Below are positions 55,401 to 63,511 of a stretch of 64,000 bases of DNA, in pieces (the first letter of the stretch is position 1; the number at the start of each line of letters is the position of its first letter). Source of the DNA: Candidatus Lucifugimonas marina (GTDB lineage Bacteria > Chloroflexota > Dehalococcoidia > Lucifugimonadales > Lucifugimonadaceae). The stretch spans positions 806,001 through 870,000 of the forward strand of contig CP046147.1 in NCBI GenBank assembly GCA_029593915.1, written 5' to 3'. The position numbers and the translations under genes are program-made. The notes beneath the pieces are model-generated. The model was not told the DNA's origin, ran no database searches, and saw nothing but the letters and a program-made list of their open reading frames with translations.

Positions 55401-56135
55401 CATGCGGGCTGCGATGTTGATGGCATCGCCGAGCGCTGAGTATTCGACTCGGAGGTCGCTTCCTACTTCACCAACGACGACGAGACCGGTATTAATACCA
55501 ACCCGGACACCGAGATCGAATCCCCATTTGCGGTTGATCTCTTCCGAATAGGGTTTGACTGCTTCGAGGATTTCGAGCCCGGCGAGAACAGCGCGCTGCG
55601 GATCGTCTTCGTGGGCGATAGGTGCACCGAAGAATGCGAGGATGGCGTCGCCCATCAGGCGGGCGAGAGTTCCTTCATATTTATATACGGGAGCGATGAG
55701 ATGTTCGAACGCACCGTTTATGATTTCGGCCCAATCTTCAGGGTCGAGCTGGCCGGCTGCTGCGGTCGAACCCTGCACGTCGCAGAACAGCATGGTTACG
55801 ACTCTTCGCTCGCCCGCCATTGATCCTCCGGCACGGGCAGATTCTAGCTTCGAAAGAAGTTCGGGCGGCACGTACTGTGAGAGTCGACTGAGGGCTTCTG
55901 CTTCGACGGCAGCAACTTCAGCCGGATTGACTGATGGTGCGGTTTCCGATTCCGCTGTCACAGGAGCCGGACTGGGATCGGCATCGCCGACTTTGGTGCC
56001 ACAGGAGAAGCAAAATTTTGCGTTTGCGGGGAGTTCTGTTCCGCATTCGGGGCAGAGGTTTTGCAGCGCGTCTCCACAGCCCATGCAGAATTTTGCCTGG
56101 TCGGGATTTTCTGTATTACACGCTGTGCAAATCAT
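52434..56135 (-). CDS. Zinc-ribbon / class III cyclase / STAND ATPase / TPR protein
   Basis: 1,233-residue signalling protein. Order: two zinc ribbons (8 Cys in CxxC pairs, residues 3-46), a disordered linker, a class III nucleotide cyclase (about 108-290) with both metal Asp residues (LFCDVQGST, MGDAILAFFG) and VEYSALGDAINIAARM, a STAND/AAA ATPase with Walker A LLGEAGLGKSRL and Walker B LILVFDDLHWVD, a winged-helix region, then long TPR-like helices to the end. Known as the adenylate-cyclase/LuxR-like ATPase/TPR type. It should make cAMP (or cGMP), possibly gated by ligand or protein binding to the ATPase/TPR half. Between the phosphoesterase (3 bases) and the receiver/reductase gene (53 bases). 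Confidence 0.94.
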   Translation of the reverse strand: MICTACNTENPDQAKFCMGCGDALQNLCPECGTELPANAKFCFSCGTKVGDADPSPAPVTAESETAPSVNPAEVAAVEAEALSRLSQYVPPELLSKLESARAGGSMAGERRVVTMLFCDVQGSTAAAGQLDPEDWAEIINGAFEHLIAPVYKYEGTLARLMGDAILAFFGAPIAHEDDPQRAVLAGLEILEAVKPYSEEINRKWGFDLGVRVGINTGLVVVGEVGSDLRVEYSALGDAINIAARMEQTAAPNTLQITGETQRLIAPFFDFTDLGGIEVKGKEEPVQAYRVNHATAESGQLRGIEGLDSPLIGRAAEMETLHNAANELSEGRGQIVSLLGEAGLGKSRLMAELRRAIGADHKSLWLEGRSLSYETETPYAPFVDIMISALAETGLDTSSFTYEQFKDSITQLIPDQADSVAPYLASITGTTVTGEDLEVVRYLDPPRAKAKTFQAAHAFFQELAAKRSLILVFDDLHWVDPTSLELINMLMPIADQCPLMLVGVYRPRRQERSWEFHEVVGRDFAHRHVEVNLEPLGAEDATELVANLLEVDDLPIRVRSLILEKAEGNPFFVEEVIRSLLDQGLVVSRDGHWHATQEIEQIEVPDTLNGVLTARLDALDESSKRVLQIAAIVGREFDDEQLDAVIGDTASLDTALLELQRRELIREKSRQTHRMFIFKHAMTQESAYESVLRGDRRNMHRSIGEFLETTRPDQIADIARHFLTANEGDRALPYLVLAANTSAKAYATDEAINTYQQACEIVERQAEKADPTLARQVYEGLGGTLTFANQIDEAVKTYEMMRDTAVLLKVEEMRVSAMNKLAFIYGTRHGELERAVETLEESERYAIFCGDIAGQAERHMTNCFIQTTLGAFDEAYASLQTAARIGRETEDIEARLFGLSHIANTLLYMGRFEESFEMANEALELAKESGHKVWEAELKALPIAFYHLLNGDLDTAYKIAKDGANIAARISAGQGEAEGRLAQAIIARMQGRFDEALELGGQSLAASTASGLTYMEAAVAATLGAVELDISPERVNATTQLHTQSLEAIEKPLGTAMGAMAWADIGFCAMSLGDAEQAGQMFTKGLTISTATKNLAKPQLLMGQGMLKMMSGDIPGALETIDEAERFASSARMKHYTPYFGLMRGMIQGAAGDAKSSLESLAESKSEALKLGMLPTALQASIAVAGALGSQTDDNLTKNAVAECEKLIDDITSSIKDSQIRNAFESAARAKLPA

Positions 56136-56138
56136 TCG

Positions 56139-56981
56139 TTAGTCGTCTTCTAAGGAGTGATATTTGTGTTCGATGCCTGCATCGCTCATATTCACAACGC
56201 GGAAGCCGGAGGGATCGTCGCCCAACGGGTAGCCGACTGCCCCTGTGGTGACTACTTCGATGCCGTTTTCCGAGGCGTAATTGTTTCGGTGCCAGTGTCC
56301 GGCGAAGTTGGCTTTTATGCCGTGATCGGCTGCGATTTCGAGGAGTGGTTTTCGATATACCTTCTTGATCGACCACGGGTTGTCGGGTTCGTTGCCCGAT
56401 TCGACAAACAACGGGTGGTGACTGAAAAGCACGATTCGCTGATAGTTCTGTTTGCTGGCGATTATCGATTCTGCTTCAACAAATGCGAGCTGTGCTTTCG
56501 CTTCTTCTGCCATTGTTTTCGGCGATGTGAGCAAGGTGGAGTTGATGACGACGAATCGTGTGTCGCCGTGAGAGAAGGCGTAGTAGTCGGGACCAAAGTT
56601 TTCTCGGTACCGTTCGATGTACTGCTGTTCCGGAGTAGTGTGATCGAATGCTACATCGTGGTTGCCGGGTACCCAGTGAAGGTCAATCGAATCGTCAAGT
56701 AGAGCTGCAATTCGCTTTACTTCGGCAATTTGTTCATCGCTGTCGGCTTCGTTAATCATGTCGCCGCAAACCACTACGAACGCTGGTTTTAGCCAGTTGG
56801 CGCGTTCGATGGCTCGGGTGAAAAGAGCAGTTTCGGGTGCGAATCCGGTTATTTTTTTGGCTTTTCGGAGTTTGATGCCGCGTTCAGCAAAAGCTGCGAT
56901 TTCCGCATCGGTTTTCCCGCTAGAGCTGGCGAACAGGCCAAACTGAGGGTCGGCCAGTTGAATGAAAGAGAAGTCACTCAT
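56139..56981 (-). CDS. Calcineurin-like metallophosphoesterase (CPPED1/CpdA-like)
   Basis: 280 residues with all five metallophosphoesterase blocks: LADPQFG (Asp kept, the usual His replaced by Gln, as in the CPPED1/CSTP1 group), VCGDMIN, WVPGNHDV, FSHHPLF and GHWHRNN. No signal peptide. Class III phosphodiesterases such as CpdA hydrolyse cAMP; CPPED1-type enzymes act on phosphoproteins, so the sequence alone does not settle the substrate. First gene of the operon and three bases from the cyclase start, which favours a cyclic-nucleotide role. That is inference. Confidence 0.88.
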   Translation of the reverse strand: MSDFSFIQLADPQFGLFASSSGKTDAEIAAFAERGIKLRKAKKITGFAPETALFTRAIERANWLKPAFVVVCGDMINEADSDEQIAEVKRIAALLDDSIDLHWVPGNHDVAFDHTTPEQQYIERYRENFGPDYYAFSHGDTRFVVINSTLLTSPKTMAEEAKAQLAFVEAESIIASKQNYQRIVLFSHHPLFVESGNEPDNPWSIKKVYRKPLLEIAADHGIKANFAGHWHRNNYASENGIEVVTTGAVGYPLGDDPSGFRVVNMSDAGIEHKYHSLEDD

Positions 56982-57214
56982 CTACTGATTTTTCACCTTG
57001 AAAGTGCCAATCGAAAACCTGCGTTAGAGCAGTTTCGAATAGCTTTGAATCGCAGCCCTTAAACCGAATACAAAATTGGTTATCGAGCAGCATACCTTTT
57101 TAGCGCGTGAAATATAACGTTCCACGCAGATAATCTTCAGATGCGAGCATGAGAGATTCGGCGCGTGCGGTCAATCGTTGGGTTAAGCAATGCCTTCCCG
57201 ATACACGTTGCGGA

Positions 57215-57250
57215 CCTGTCGTCCTTCGACGGAGCTCATGATGACATTGG
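57215..57250. repeat. Dispersed intergenic repeat, copy C
   Basis: CCTGTCGTCCTTCGACGGAG then CTCATGATGACATTGG. It differs from copy B by two central bases and sits 18 bases past the stop of the leftward DinB-like gene, in a 286-base gap that otherwise shows nothing. Confidence 0.8.
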
Positions 57251-57267
57251 TAGTTAACAGATTTGGT

Positions 57268-57858
57268 TTAACCATCTCGACCCAGAAGCGCCAGAAGCTG
57301 AGTCTGCGGATTTCCACTTGCTGTTCCTTCAGTAGGCGCCTTGAACGCCGCTCGGTAGGCGTCGTTATCGGCGATTGCCTGACCAAGAGGCATGCACTGT
57401 TCGACCAGATATGGATCGAGCGTTGCGTCTTGCTTTGATCCCACTGCGATGTCCCATCCATGGATGAGCGTGTCGAGGAATAGTTCCTTTGCGTAGTCGG
57501 CACCGCTAACAGGACCAGACGAAATCTGGCACGTGCGTGTCATCGCGTCGGGCTCAGCGAGGATCGCTTTCACTTCGTTGGCTGTCTTGATGTAGACGCC
57601 AGCAGGGTCGTCACCGACGCGATCGCCTTCGAATTCATCACCTACTTCAGCGATAGTTCTGCCGTTGAACAAAGCGACCATCCACACGTTTTCGTAAACG
57701 ATGTGATTCACGACATCTTTCACGTCCCAGTCGCTGCAGGGAGTGTCGTTGCTCCAGGCATCGTCGGCTACGTTCGATACGAAGTTGATCGTTGAATCGA
57801 GTGATCGAAGGTAACAATCGGAGACTACGGCTGGATCCATTTCGACGGGTGAAGACAT
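57268..57858 (-). CDS. TIGR03086/maleylpyruvate-isomerase-like (DinB-superfamily) metal-binding protein
   Basis: 196-residue four-helix-bundle protein. The pattern TPCSDWDVKDVVNHIVYENVW in the first half and LFLDTLIHGWDIA in the second carries the conserved His residues that bind a divalent metal in the DinB / mycothiol-dependent maleylpyruvate isomerase superfamily. Relatives transfer or conjugate thiols; the actual reaction here is unknown, and no mycothiol genes are in the window. ATG start with AAGGAAC upstream. Stand-alone; a divergent promoter region of 262 bases separates it from the bicupin gene. Confidence 0.85.
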   Translation of the reverse strand: MSSPVEMDPAVVSDCYLRSLDSTINFVSNVADDAWSNDTPCSDWDVKDVVNHIVYENVWMVALFNGRTIAEVGDEFEGDRVGDDPAGVYIKTANEVKAILAEPDAMTRTCQISSGPVSGADYAKELFLDTLIHGWDIAVGSKQDATLDPYLVEQCMPLGQAIADNDAYRAAFKAPTEGTASGNPQTQLLALLGRDG

Positions 57859-58120
57859 TTTTGTTCCTTAAGTTCAGAAGTACAGAGATCGCTACATTCT
57901 GATTGAGACGGAATGGCGCACTGGATAGGTTTTGGGTGGCGAACGAACGGTTGTTAGATGCAGGGTACTACGATCCGATTCTTGCTAGGCATTCTGTGAG
58001 CGCTGTTCAGATAGAAGCACTCAATATTTTTCATGTTTGGGCTAGTGACCGTGATGCTTTCGGCGTGTAGAGTCTCGCCAAATATCAGCAGCCGAAGAGA
58101 ACATCTCAGCAGGGACGCAC

Positions 58121-58942
58121 ATGATTCAGACCAATCAGGCACACATTGATTACTCGGAGCTTATGGATGAGATTGGGCAATCGCCCGAGGCTCTGGCAAA
58201 GCTGAAAGAGACTGGAGATTACACCGGCATGACGAAGTCGGTGAAGACGATTCTTGATGGTCGTAACCGTGCTGCTGCTATTTCGTCTCCTGCTGGTTCT
58301 CCGTCAGACCCTCACTTACACGCCGATTTCCACGAGTGGTGGATCATCATGAAGGGTGAAGTTGCTTACGAGATTGGTGAGTATGAGCAGGTTGTTGGGA
58401 AGTTCGGCGACATCGTTATTGCACCCTGCGGATATCGGCACGATATAAAACCGTGGAAGGGTGATCAGTGCGTGCGGATGGTCGTGGGTAGAGAAGATTC
58501 CAATCACGATTTGAAGGGATTGCCGCACCCTCGTACTTTGCCGATTCCAGACGACTGGCAGCCGCCAAACATGATTCACACTCGACTCGAGTGGATGATC
58601 GAGCGACACGGTTTGGACGAAAATTGGGGCGAGGAAGTTGTGCTGGATCAGCGCAATCGAGTGAACATCATTCACACCTTGCCGGGTTCATCGAATCGAC
58701 CTCACTGGCATCCTGATATGGACGAATGGTGGTTCGTTGCCAAAGGTGAGATTGAGTGGCAGATCGGGAAAGATGAGCCGTTTGTTGCCAAGCGCGGTGA
58801 TCTTGTATTCGTTGAAGCGGGTAGGGCGCACGCTATTCGAACCGTTGGTGATGAGAGTTCGATTCGTTATGCAGTGACCTCGCCAGATGTCATTCACTAC
58901 TTCCTGGACAACCCAGACGACCCTCGACCACCAAAGGACTAG
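58121..58942 (+). CDS. Bicupin protein
   Basis: 273 residues with two cupin domains. Cupin 1 (about 65-125) has PHLHADFHEWW ... GDIVIAPCGYRHDI; cupin 2 (about 190-250) has PHWHPDMDEWW ... GDLVFVEAGRAHAI. Both keep the His-x-His and distal His that bind Fe, Mn or Zn, and the Trp-Trp-x(3)-Gly turn is shared, so the domains are an internal duplication. Bicupins include dioxygenases, isomerases and decarboxylases; no specific match was recognised. ATG with AGGGA upstream. Confidence 0.87.
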   Translation: MIQTNQAHIDYSELMDEIGQSPEALAKLKETGDYTGMTKSVKTILDGRNRAAAISSPAGSPSDPHLHADFHEWWIIMKGEVAYEIGEYEQVVGKFGDIVIAPCGYRHDIKPWKGDQCVRMVVGREDSNHDLKGLPHPRTLPIPDDWQPPNMIHTRLEWMIERHGLDENWGEEVVLDQRNRVNIIHTLPGSSNRPHWHPDMDEWWFVAKGEIEWQIGKDEPFVAKRGDLVFVEAGRAHAIRTVGDESSIRYAVTSPDVIHYFLDNPDDPRPPKD

Positions 58943-58989
58943 CGGGGGCTAGGTTTTCTGCGCAGCTAGTCGCGTTGGATTCGGACGTT

Positions 58990-59026
58990 GATTGCCACGT
59001 CACAGGGCTTCCTCGCAATGACAATG
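58990..59026. repeat. Second type of dispersed intergenic repeat
   Basis: GATTGCCACGTCAC ... CCTCGCAATGACAATGG, between the convergent bicupin and transhydrogenase genes. The right arm (CTCGCAATGACA) is unrelated to the CTCAGGATGACA family but has the same layout. Sequences of this shape recur in many bacterial genomes (from memory, not checked). Only one copy is seen here. Confidence 0.5.
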
Positions 59027-59032
59027 GCTTGC

Positions 59033-60319
59033 CTACCACAGGGTCATTGAGTCTTTGAAGAGTTGGGTTAGTTCTTCGGCTCCGGTTGGTCGAGGTGCGA
59101 GTTTCGTTACTCGGTGCTGGGGGAGTGTTCCTTCAACAAGTGCGGGTACATCGTCTGTCGTGTAACCGACTCCGCTAAGACCGTTGGGTACGCCGATTTC
59201 TTTCAGGATGTAGATGAGGCGTTCAGCGATTAGATCGCCAGCGTCTTCGGGTCCTGCACCCGACACATCAGCGCCGAGTAGTTGTGCGGCGCGCATGTGT
59301 CGGTCTGGGTTTGATGAGGATGTGTAACGGAACACAGCGGGCGCGTTGAGAATTACCGCCATGCCGTGCGGCACGATGGCTTTTCCTTCTGGATAGCCTT
59401 CGGGGGTGTATTGCTTGACGAGTCCGGATACGGGATACGACATCCCGTGAGGCAGATGCACCCCTGCATTTCCGAACCCGACCCCTGCAAATGTTGCTGC
59501 CATTGCCATGTTGGTTCTGGCGTCCATATCTTCGGAGTCGAGAACGGCAGGAAGAATGCTGTTGCCAACCATTTCTAATGCAGCGAGTGCCCAAACATCG
59601 CTGATTGGGTTTGATCCCTGATAGGCAGGACGGTGAGCGGGAGTCGGTGGTGCTTCGCGCTGGCTAAATGGAAGCGCTGTGTACGACTCGATTCCGTGGC
59701 AGAGCACGTCGAATCCGCTACAGGCTGCGACCATCTTGGGGAGTGACCGTGTGTTTTCAGGATCGACCAGCCCCACATCAGGTCGGAGAGATCGATGTGC
59801 TATTCCGGTTTTCGCACCGAGCTCTTCGTAATCGAAGATTGAAACGCCGGTAGTTTCGCTGCCGGTTCCCGCAGTAGTTGGCACAGCGACGAGTGGTTTC
59901 AGATCGCCGGGCACGGGCGTGCCTTTTCCTATTGGTGCGTTGACGTATTCGAGGAAGTCGGCGGGGTAAGTCGAGTAGAGATTAGCCGCTTTTGCAGTGT
60001 CGATACTTGATCCGCCACCAACAGGAAGGAAACCATCGAACTTGCCGTCGACAGCGAACTGGATCGCTTCTTTCAGCGATGAATCAGTTGGTTCGACACT
60101 TACCTGGTCGAATACCGCATAGTCGACTCCAGCTTGTTTTAGCGAGTCGGTTGCCGTTCGAACTGCCTGACTATTCGCGAGCTGAGGATCGGTGACTACC
60201 AACACACGTTTTGCACCCAAGCGGGCTAGCTCGTAGCCGGCTTCGCTGGTGATTCCGGGGCCAAATTTGATCGACGAAGTGTCGATAGTGAAGGCAGTTT
60301 CGCTTCGTGGCGTTGTCAT
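59033..60319 (-). CDS. Hydroxyacid-oxoacid transhydrogenase (iron-type alcohol dehydrogenase family)
   Basis: 428-residue group III alcohol dehydrogenase matching the HOT (ADHFE1) branch, which transfers hydride between a hydroxyacid such as 4-hydroxybutyrate and an oxoacid such as 2-oxoglutarate. The NAD(P) motif is LPVGGGSSIDTAKA; the metal ligands fall in GFDVLCHGIES (Asp further upstream, His here) and HLPHGMSYP; the long tail-side VPHGMAVILNAPAVF is typical of HOT. ATG start. Divergent from the FAH-type gene. Confidence 0.92.
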   Translation of the reverse strand: MTTPRSETAFTIDTSSIKFGPGITSEAGYELARLGAKRVLVVTDPQLANSQAVRTATDSLKQAGVDYAVFDQVSVEPTDSSLKEAIQFAVDGKFDGFLPVGGGSSIDTAKAANLYSTYPADFLEYVNAPIGKGTPVPGDLKPLVAVPTTAGTGSETTGVSIFDYEELGAKTGIAHRSLRPDVGLVDPENTRSLPKMVAACSGFDVLCHGIESYTALPFSQREAPPTPAHRPAYQGSNPISDVWALAALEMVGNSILPAVLDSEDMDARTNMAMAATFAGVGFGNAGVHLPHGMSYPVSGLVKQYTPEGYPEGKAIVPHGMAVILNAPAVFRYTSSSNPDRHMRAAQLLGADVSGAGPEDAGDLIAERLIYILKEIGVPNGLSGVGYTTDDVPALVEGTLPQHRVTKLAPRPTGAEELTQLFKDSMTLW

Positions 60320-60466
60320 TTATTAGGGCGTGTTCCGTGAATCAGTTCAGTTGTTTGTCGATTGGAAGCTGAAGGATATCCGAATTTGAGGTATGACCAG
60401 AGTGTTTCAAGGGCGTAGTATCTCGGGTAGACATTTTTTTGAGTGAACTTAGAACGAGAGAGAAGC

Positions 60467-61522
60467 ATGCGCGTAGTTCAGTTTGTTATTCCGGGTGAAG
60501 GTCGACGAGTTGGTTTTGTGGACGGAGATGACGTTGTTGACGTGACATCGTCATCGGCTTCACTGACTTCAGTTTTCGACGTATTCGAGGCTTCTCAGGT
60601 TTCAGGAACATCGTTCGATGATGCTCTTGCGGGCGGAGCGAACGACAACTCATCACGGATCAACTATGCCGACTTGCTTTCGGCTGAGGTGGGTGGTGAT
60701 TCCGCTTATCTGATAGCGCCGTTCGATCACCCAGACACTCATCGTGTTCTTGTGTCAGGTACAGGGCTCACTCACACCGGAAGCATGAAATCCCGTGATC
60801 AGATGCATTCTGGCGACGAAAAATCTGCTGAAGAAGCCGTTGAAGAACCGGCAACTGATTCGGCAAAGATGTTCCAGATGGGAATAGATGGTGGAAAGCC
60901 TGCTGCCGGTGAACGCGGAGTTTCGCCAGAGTGGTTCTACAAGGGGAACGGAACGATTGTTCGTGGACCTGGTGAAGGATTGGAAATGCCTGCGTTTGCA
61001 CTCGATGGCGGCGAAGAACCTGAACTTGGCGGTTGCTACTTTATCGATAAGGATGGTGTGCCTAATCGAGTTGGATTCGCGTTGGGTAACGAGTGGGCTG
61101 ATCACGAGACTGAACGAATTAACTATCTTTACTTGGCGCCTTCGAAATTGCGGTCTTGTGCGCTTGGTCCTGAGTTGATCACCGATTTTGCGTTCGACGA
61201 ACTTGAGCTTGAATGCACGGTAGAACGAGACGGCAAGAAGATTTACGAGAGTGGTCCGCTGTACTCAGGCGAGGAATACATGTCGCACACGCTTGCGAAC
61301 TGTGAAGATCACCACTTCAAGTACCCGCTGCACCGAGTGCCCGGCGATGCACATATTCACTTCTTTGGTACAAGCCAGTTGAGTTACAGCACTCGTGACT
61401 GGAAGTTCCAGCCGGGTGATGTAATTACGATCTCTGCACAGGGCTTTGGTGCGGCTTTGTCTAATCCGGTTGTTGGTGGTGACCCCGCAGAGGGTCGAGC
61501 CATTCGGGTAGTGAAAGCCTGA
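60467..61522 (+). CDS. FAH-superfamily protein (AraD1/GguC-like)
   Basis: 351 residues of the fumarylacetoacetate-hydrolase fold, closest in pattern to the AraD1/GguC group, whose members include lyases and dehydratases of aldonate metabolism. Landmarks are LVSGTGLTHTGSM, VSPEWFYKGNGTIVRGPGE, the metal-binding acidic stretch EEPELGGCYFI and FFGTSQLSYSTRDWKFQPGD. ATG at 60467 is chosen over an upstream TTG frame that begins eight codons earlier because the protein then begins MRVVQFVIPG and AGAG/GAGAG lies upstream. Divergent from the transhydrogenase gene, suggesting shared control of a sugar-acid or hydroxyacid pathway. Confidence 0.87.
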   Translation: MRVVQFVIPGEGRRVGFVDGDDVVDVTSSSASLTSVFDVFEASQVSGTSFDDALAGGANDNSSRINYADLLSAEVGGDSAYLIAPFDHPDTHRVLVSGTGLTHTGSMKSRDQMHSGDEKSAEEAVEEPATDSAKMFQMGIDGGKPAAGERGVSPEWFYKGNGTIVRGPGEGLEMPAFALDGGEEPELGGCYFIDKDGVPNRVGFALGNEWADHETERINYLYLAPSKLRSCALGPELITDFAFDELELECTVERDGKKIYESGPLYSGEEYMSHTLANCEDHHFKYPLHRVPGDAHIHFFGTSQLSYSTRDWKFQPGDVITISAQGFGAALSNPVVGGDPAEGRAIRVVKA

Positions 61523-61634
61523 GCAAGGTTGTTCAGAGTGAATTAAAGCGTGTTTTGCAATTGAGTAGCTATTTAGCCGACAATTACGCTAAACCAGCTG
61601 CAGATCGTGACTCCTAAATAGAACTTCGTTTCAT

Positions 61635-63494
61635 ATGGCGACCCAGTTCAACAACATCGAAGAGCCGAACATTACCGACGAGGTAGTGTTCTCTCCGCGT
61701 GAGCTGGGCGTGTTGAATGAAATTGCCACAGTTGTTAGCAGCGCGACAGATATAGCTGACGTTTACTCATCGTTCGCTGCTTTGGTGGCAGATGTAATTG
61801 ATTGGGACGGCATTATCGTCAACACGCCGTGTGATGACGGGCGGAATTTCCTGATCAGAGTTCGCGAGGGTAGTGCCGTAGAGGGACGACCCGCTGGCGA
61901 ATCATTCGAGATCGAAGGCTCATTTTTCGCCGAGGTTCAAAAATCTCGCGAGACCAAGATGATCTCCGTTCAGGAAGGGCAGACCGCCGAGTGGGCGTTG
62001 AACATTCCTGGAATTCGTGGTCCGCTACTCGCTGGAGTTAGGTCATGGATAGCCACACCGTTAACTTCTCAGGGCAATCTGGTTGGAGTTATGTATGTGC
62101 AGTCGTACAGCTCCGACGCGTTTTCTGATCATGATCGATTGATTTTCGAACGTATCGCTACGTTTGTTGGTCCGACCATCGAACGATTTAACTCCTACGA
62201 GCGCTTGCTGCAGGATGAAAATCAGGCACGAAGCTTGCTGCGCATTGGTCGGATGTTACTGGGGGCACGCACTCTTGATGACGTGTTCGATCAGTTTGTT
62301 CAGGAATTGCGTTCTGTGATTGATGTCGACCGTCTTGCGATAGCGGTTGCTCAGCCCGATGGACAATCGGTGATCGACAGGTACATGTATGGAATCGAGG
62401 TTGAAGGTCGCCCAGTCAATGCAGTAATTTCGATGGATGCGCTTGATCTGGGCGGACTCGACCTTTCTTCGCATGGTTACATCATCCCTCCCGAGCTTTT
62501 GTCGGAGGCTGACCCTGTAGGTTCGCCCGGAATGTACGCAAACTACAAGGCTGGGTTGCGATCTGCGATTTTCGCGGGCCTGCGTACTGAAGGACGAATT
62601 GTTGGAACGATGAACGTGAAGTCGGTCAACGAGGGAGCCTATGCCCCGTCTGATTTAGAGTATTTCGAGCAAGTCGCAGATCACCTTGCTGCATCCATTG
62701 ATAGAACGCTATCTCACGAGTCTGAGATAGAGATGAACCGAGCTGAACGAGAGCGGATTCAAACTCAACAAGAGGCACTGCGCGTGGTTGACGTGATTCA
62801 GGCGAAGGAGCGGTTGCTTACTTCGGCTTCACATGAGTTGCGAACGCCGTTGACGGGCATTTTGGCGTTCGTTGATTTGCTTGCAAGGAACCGAAGCGGA
62901 AATCTTGCCGAGAAGGAACTGCGGTACCTGTCTATCGTTAGGCGCAATGCTGAAGATCTCTCCGGCAAGGTGAACTCGTTGATCGCACACGCCGCTCGTG
63001 ACGCCGGTGAGTTGATCATTCGGCTTGAATCGTTCGATCTGGCGACGATGTTGCGAGAGGTCGCGACCGATGCATCGCCGAAGTTGGCTGAATACGGCCA
63101 GTCAGCGGCGTTAAAGGTTCCCGAAAATCTGGATGTTATCGGAGATCGACGGCAACTATTGGTCGCTATTTCGCACTTGATCGATAATGCTTTGCGATAC
63201 GCACCAAAAGATTCGACGATTCAGATCACCGGCGAGCAGTTGGGCTCAAATATTGAGATATCGGTGATCGATCAGGGAACTGGTGTTTCCGATGATCACG
63301 CCTCAGACATTTTTGATCCGTTTGAACGCGGCGAGTTGACTGGAATGGCTAACAGCCCTGGAGCAGGTTTGGGTCTCACATTCGTTCGGGCTGTCGCGGT
63401 AGGCCACGGCGGCGACGCTCGATATTCTAAGTCGACCGACGGTGGGGCTTCGTTCACAGTCAGCATTCCGGTACGAGCCGACACCAACTTATAG
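61635..63494 (+). CDS. GAF-GAF sensor histidine kinase
   Basis: 619-residue soluble kinase: GAF 1 (about 25-185, with SWIATPLTSQGNLVGVMYVQS), GAF 2 (about 205-365), a coiled coil (about 365-390), HisKA with His400 in SASHELRTPLTGILAF and HATPase with HLIDNALRYAP, DQGTGVS and GAGLGLTFVRA. No membrane segment, no receiver and no adjacent response regulator. The HisKA-HATPase part resembles that of the PAS-GAF5 kinase at 9-12.8 kb, so they may be paralogues. Confidence 0.92.
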   Translation: MATQFNNIEEPNITDEVVFSPRELGVLNEIATVVSSATDIADVYSSFAALVADVIDWDGIIVNTPCDDGRNFLIRVREGSAVEGRPAGESFEIEGSFFAEVQKSRETKMISVQEGQTAEWALNIPGIRGPLLAGVRSWIATPLTSQGNLVGVMYVQSYSSDAFSDHDRLIFERIATFVGPTIERFNSYERLLQDENQARSLLRIGRMLLGARTLDDVFDQFVQELRSVIDVDRLAIAVAQPDGQSVIDRYMYGIEVEGRPVNAVISMDALDLGGLDLSSHGYIIPPELLSEADPVGSPGMYANYKAGLRSAIFAGLRTEGRIVGTMNVKSVNEGAYAPSDLEYFEQVADHLAASIDRTLSHESEIEMNRAERERIQTQQEALRVVDVIQAKERLLTSASHELRTPLTGILAFVDLLARNRSGNLAEKELRYLSIVRRNAEDLSGKVNSLIAHAARDAGELIIRLESFDLATMLREVATDASPKLAEYGQSAALKVPENLDVIGDRRQLLVAISHLIDNALRYAPKDSTIQITGEQLGSNIEISVIDQGTGVSDDHASDIFDPFERGELTGMANSPGAGLGLTFVRAVAVGHGGDARYSKSTDGGASFTVSIPVRADTNL

Positions 63495-63511
63495 CCAGCT
63501 ATCGCGCCCTG

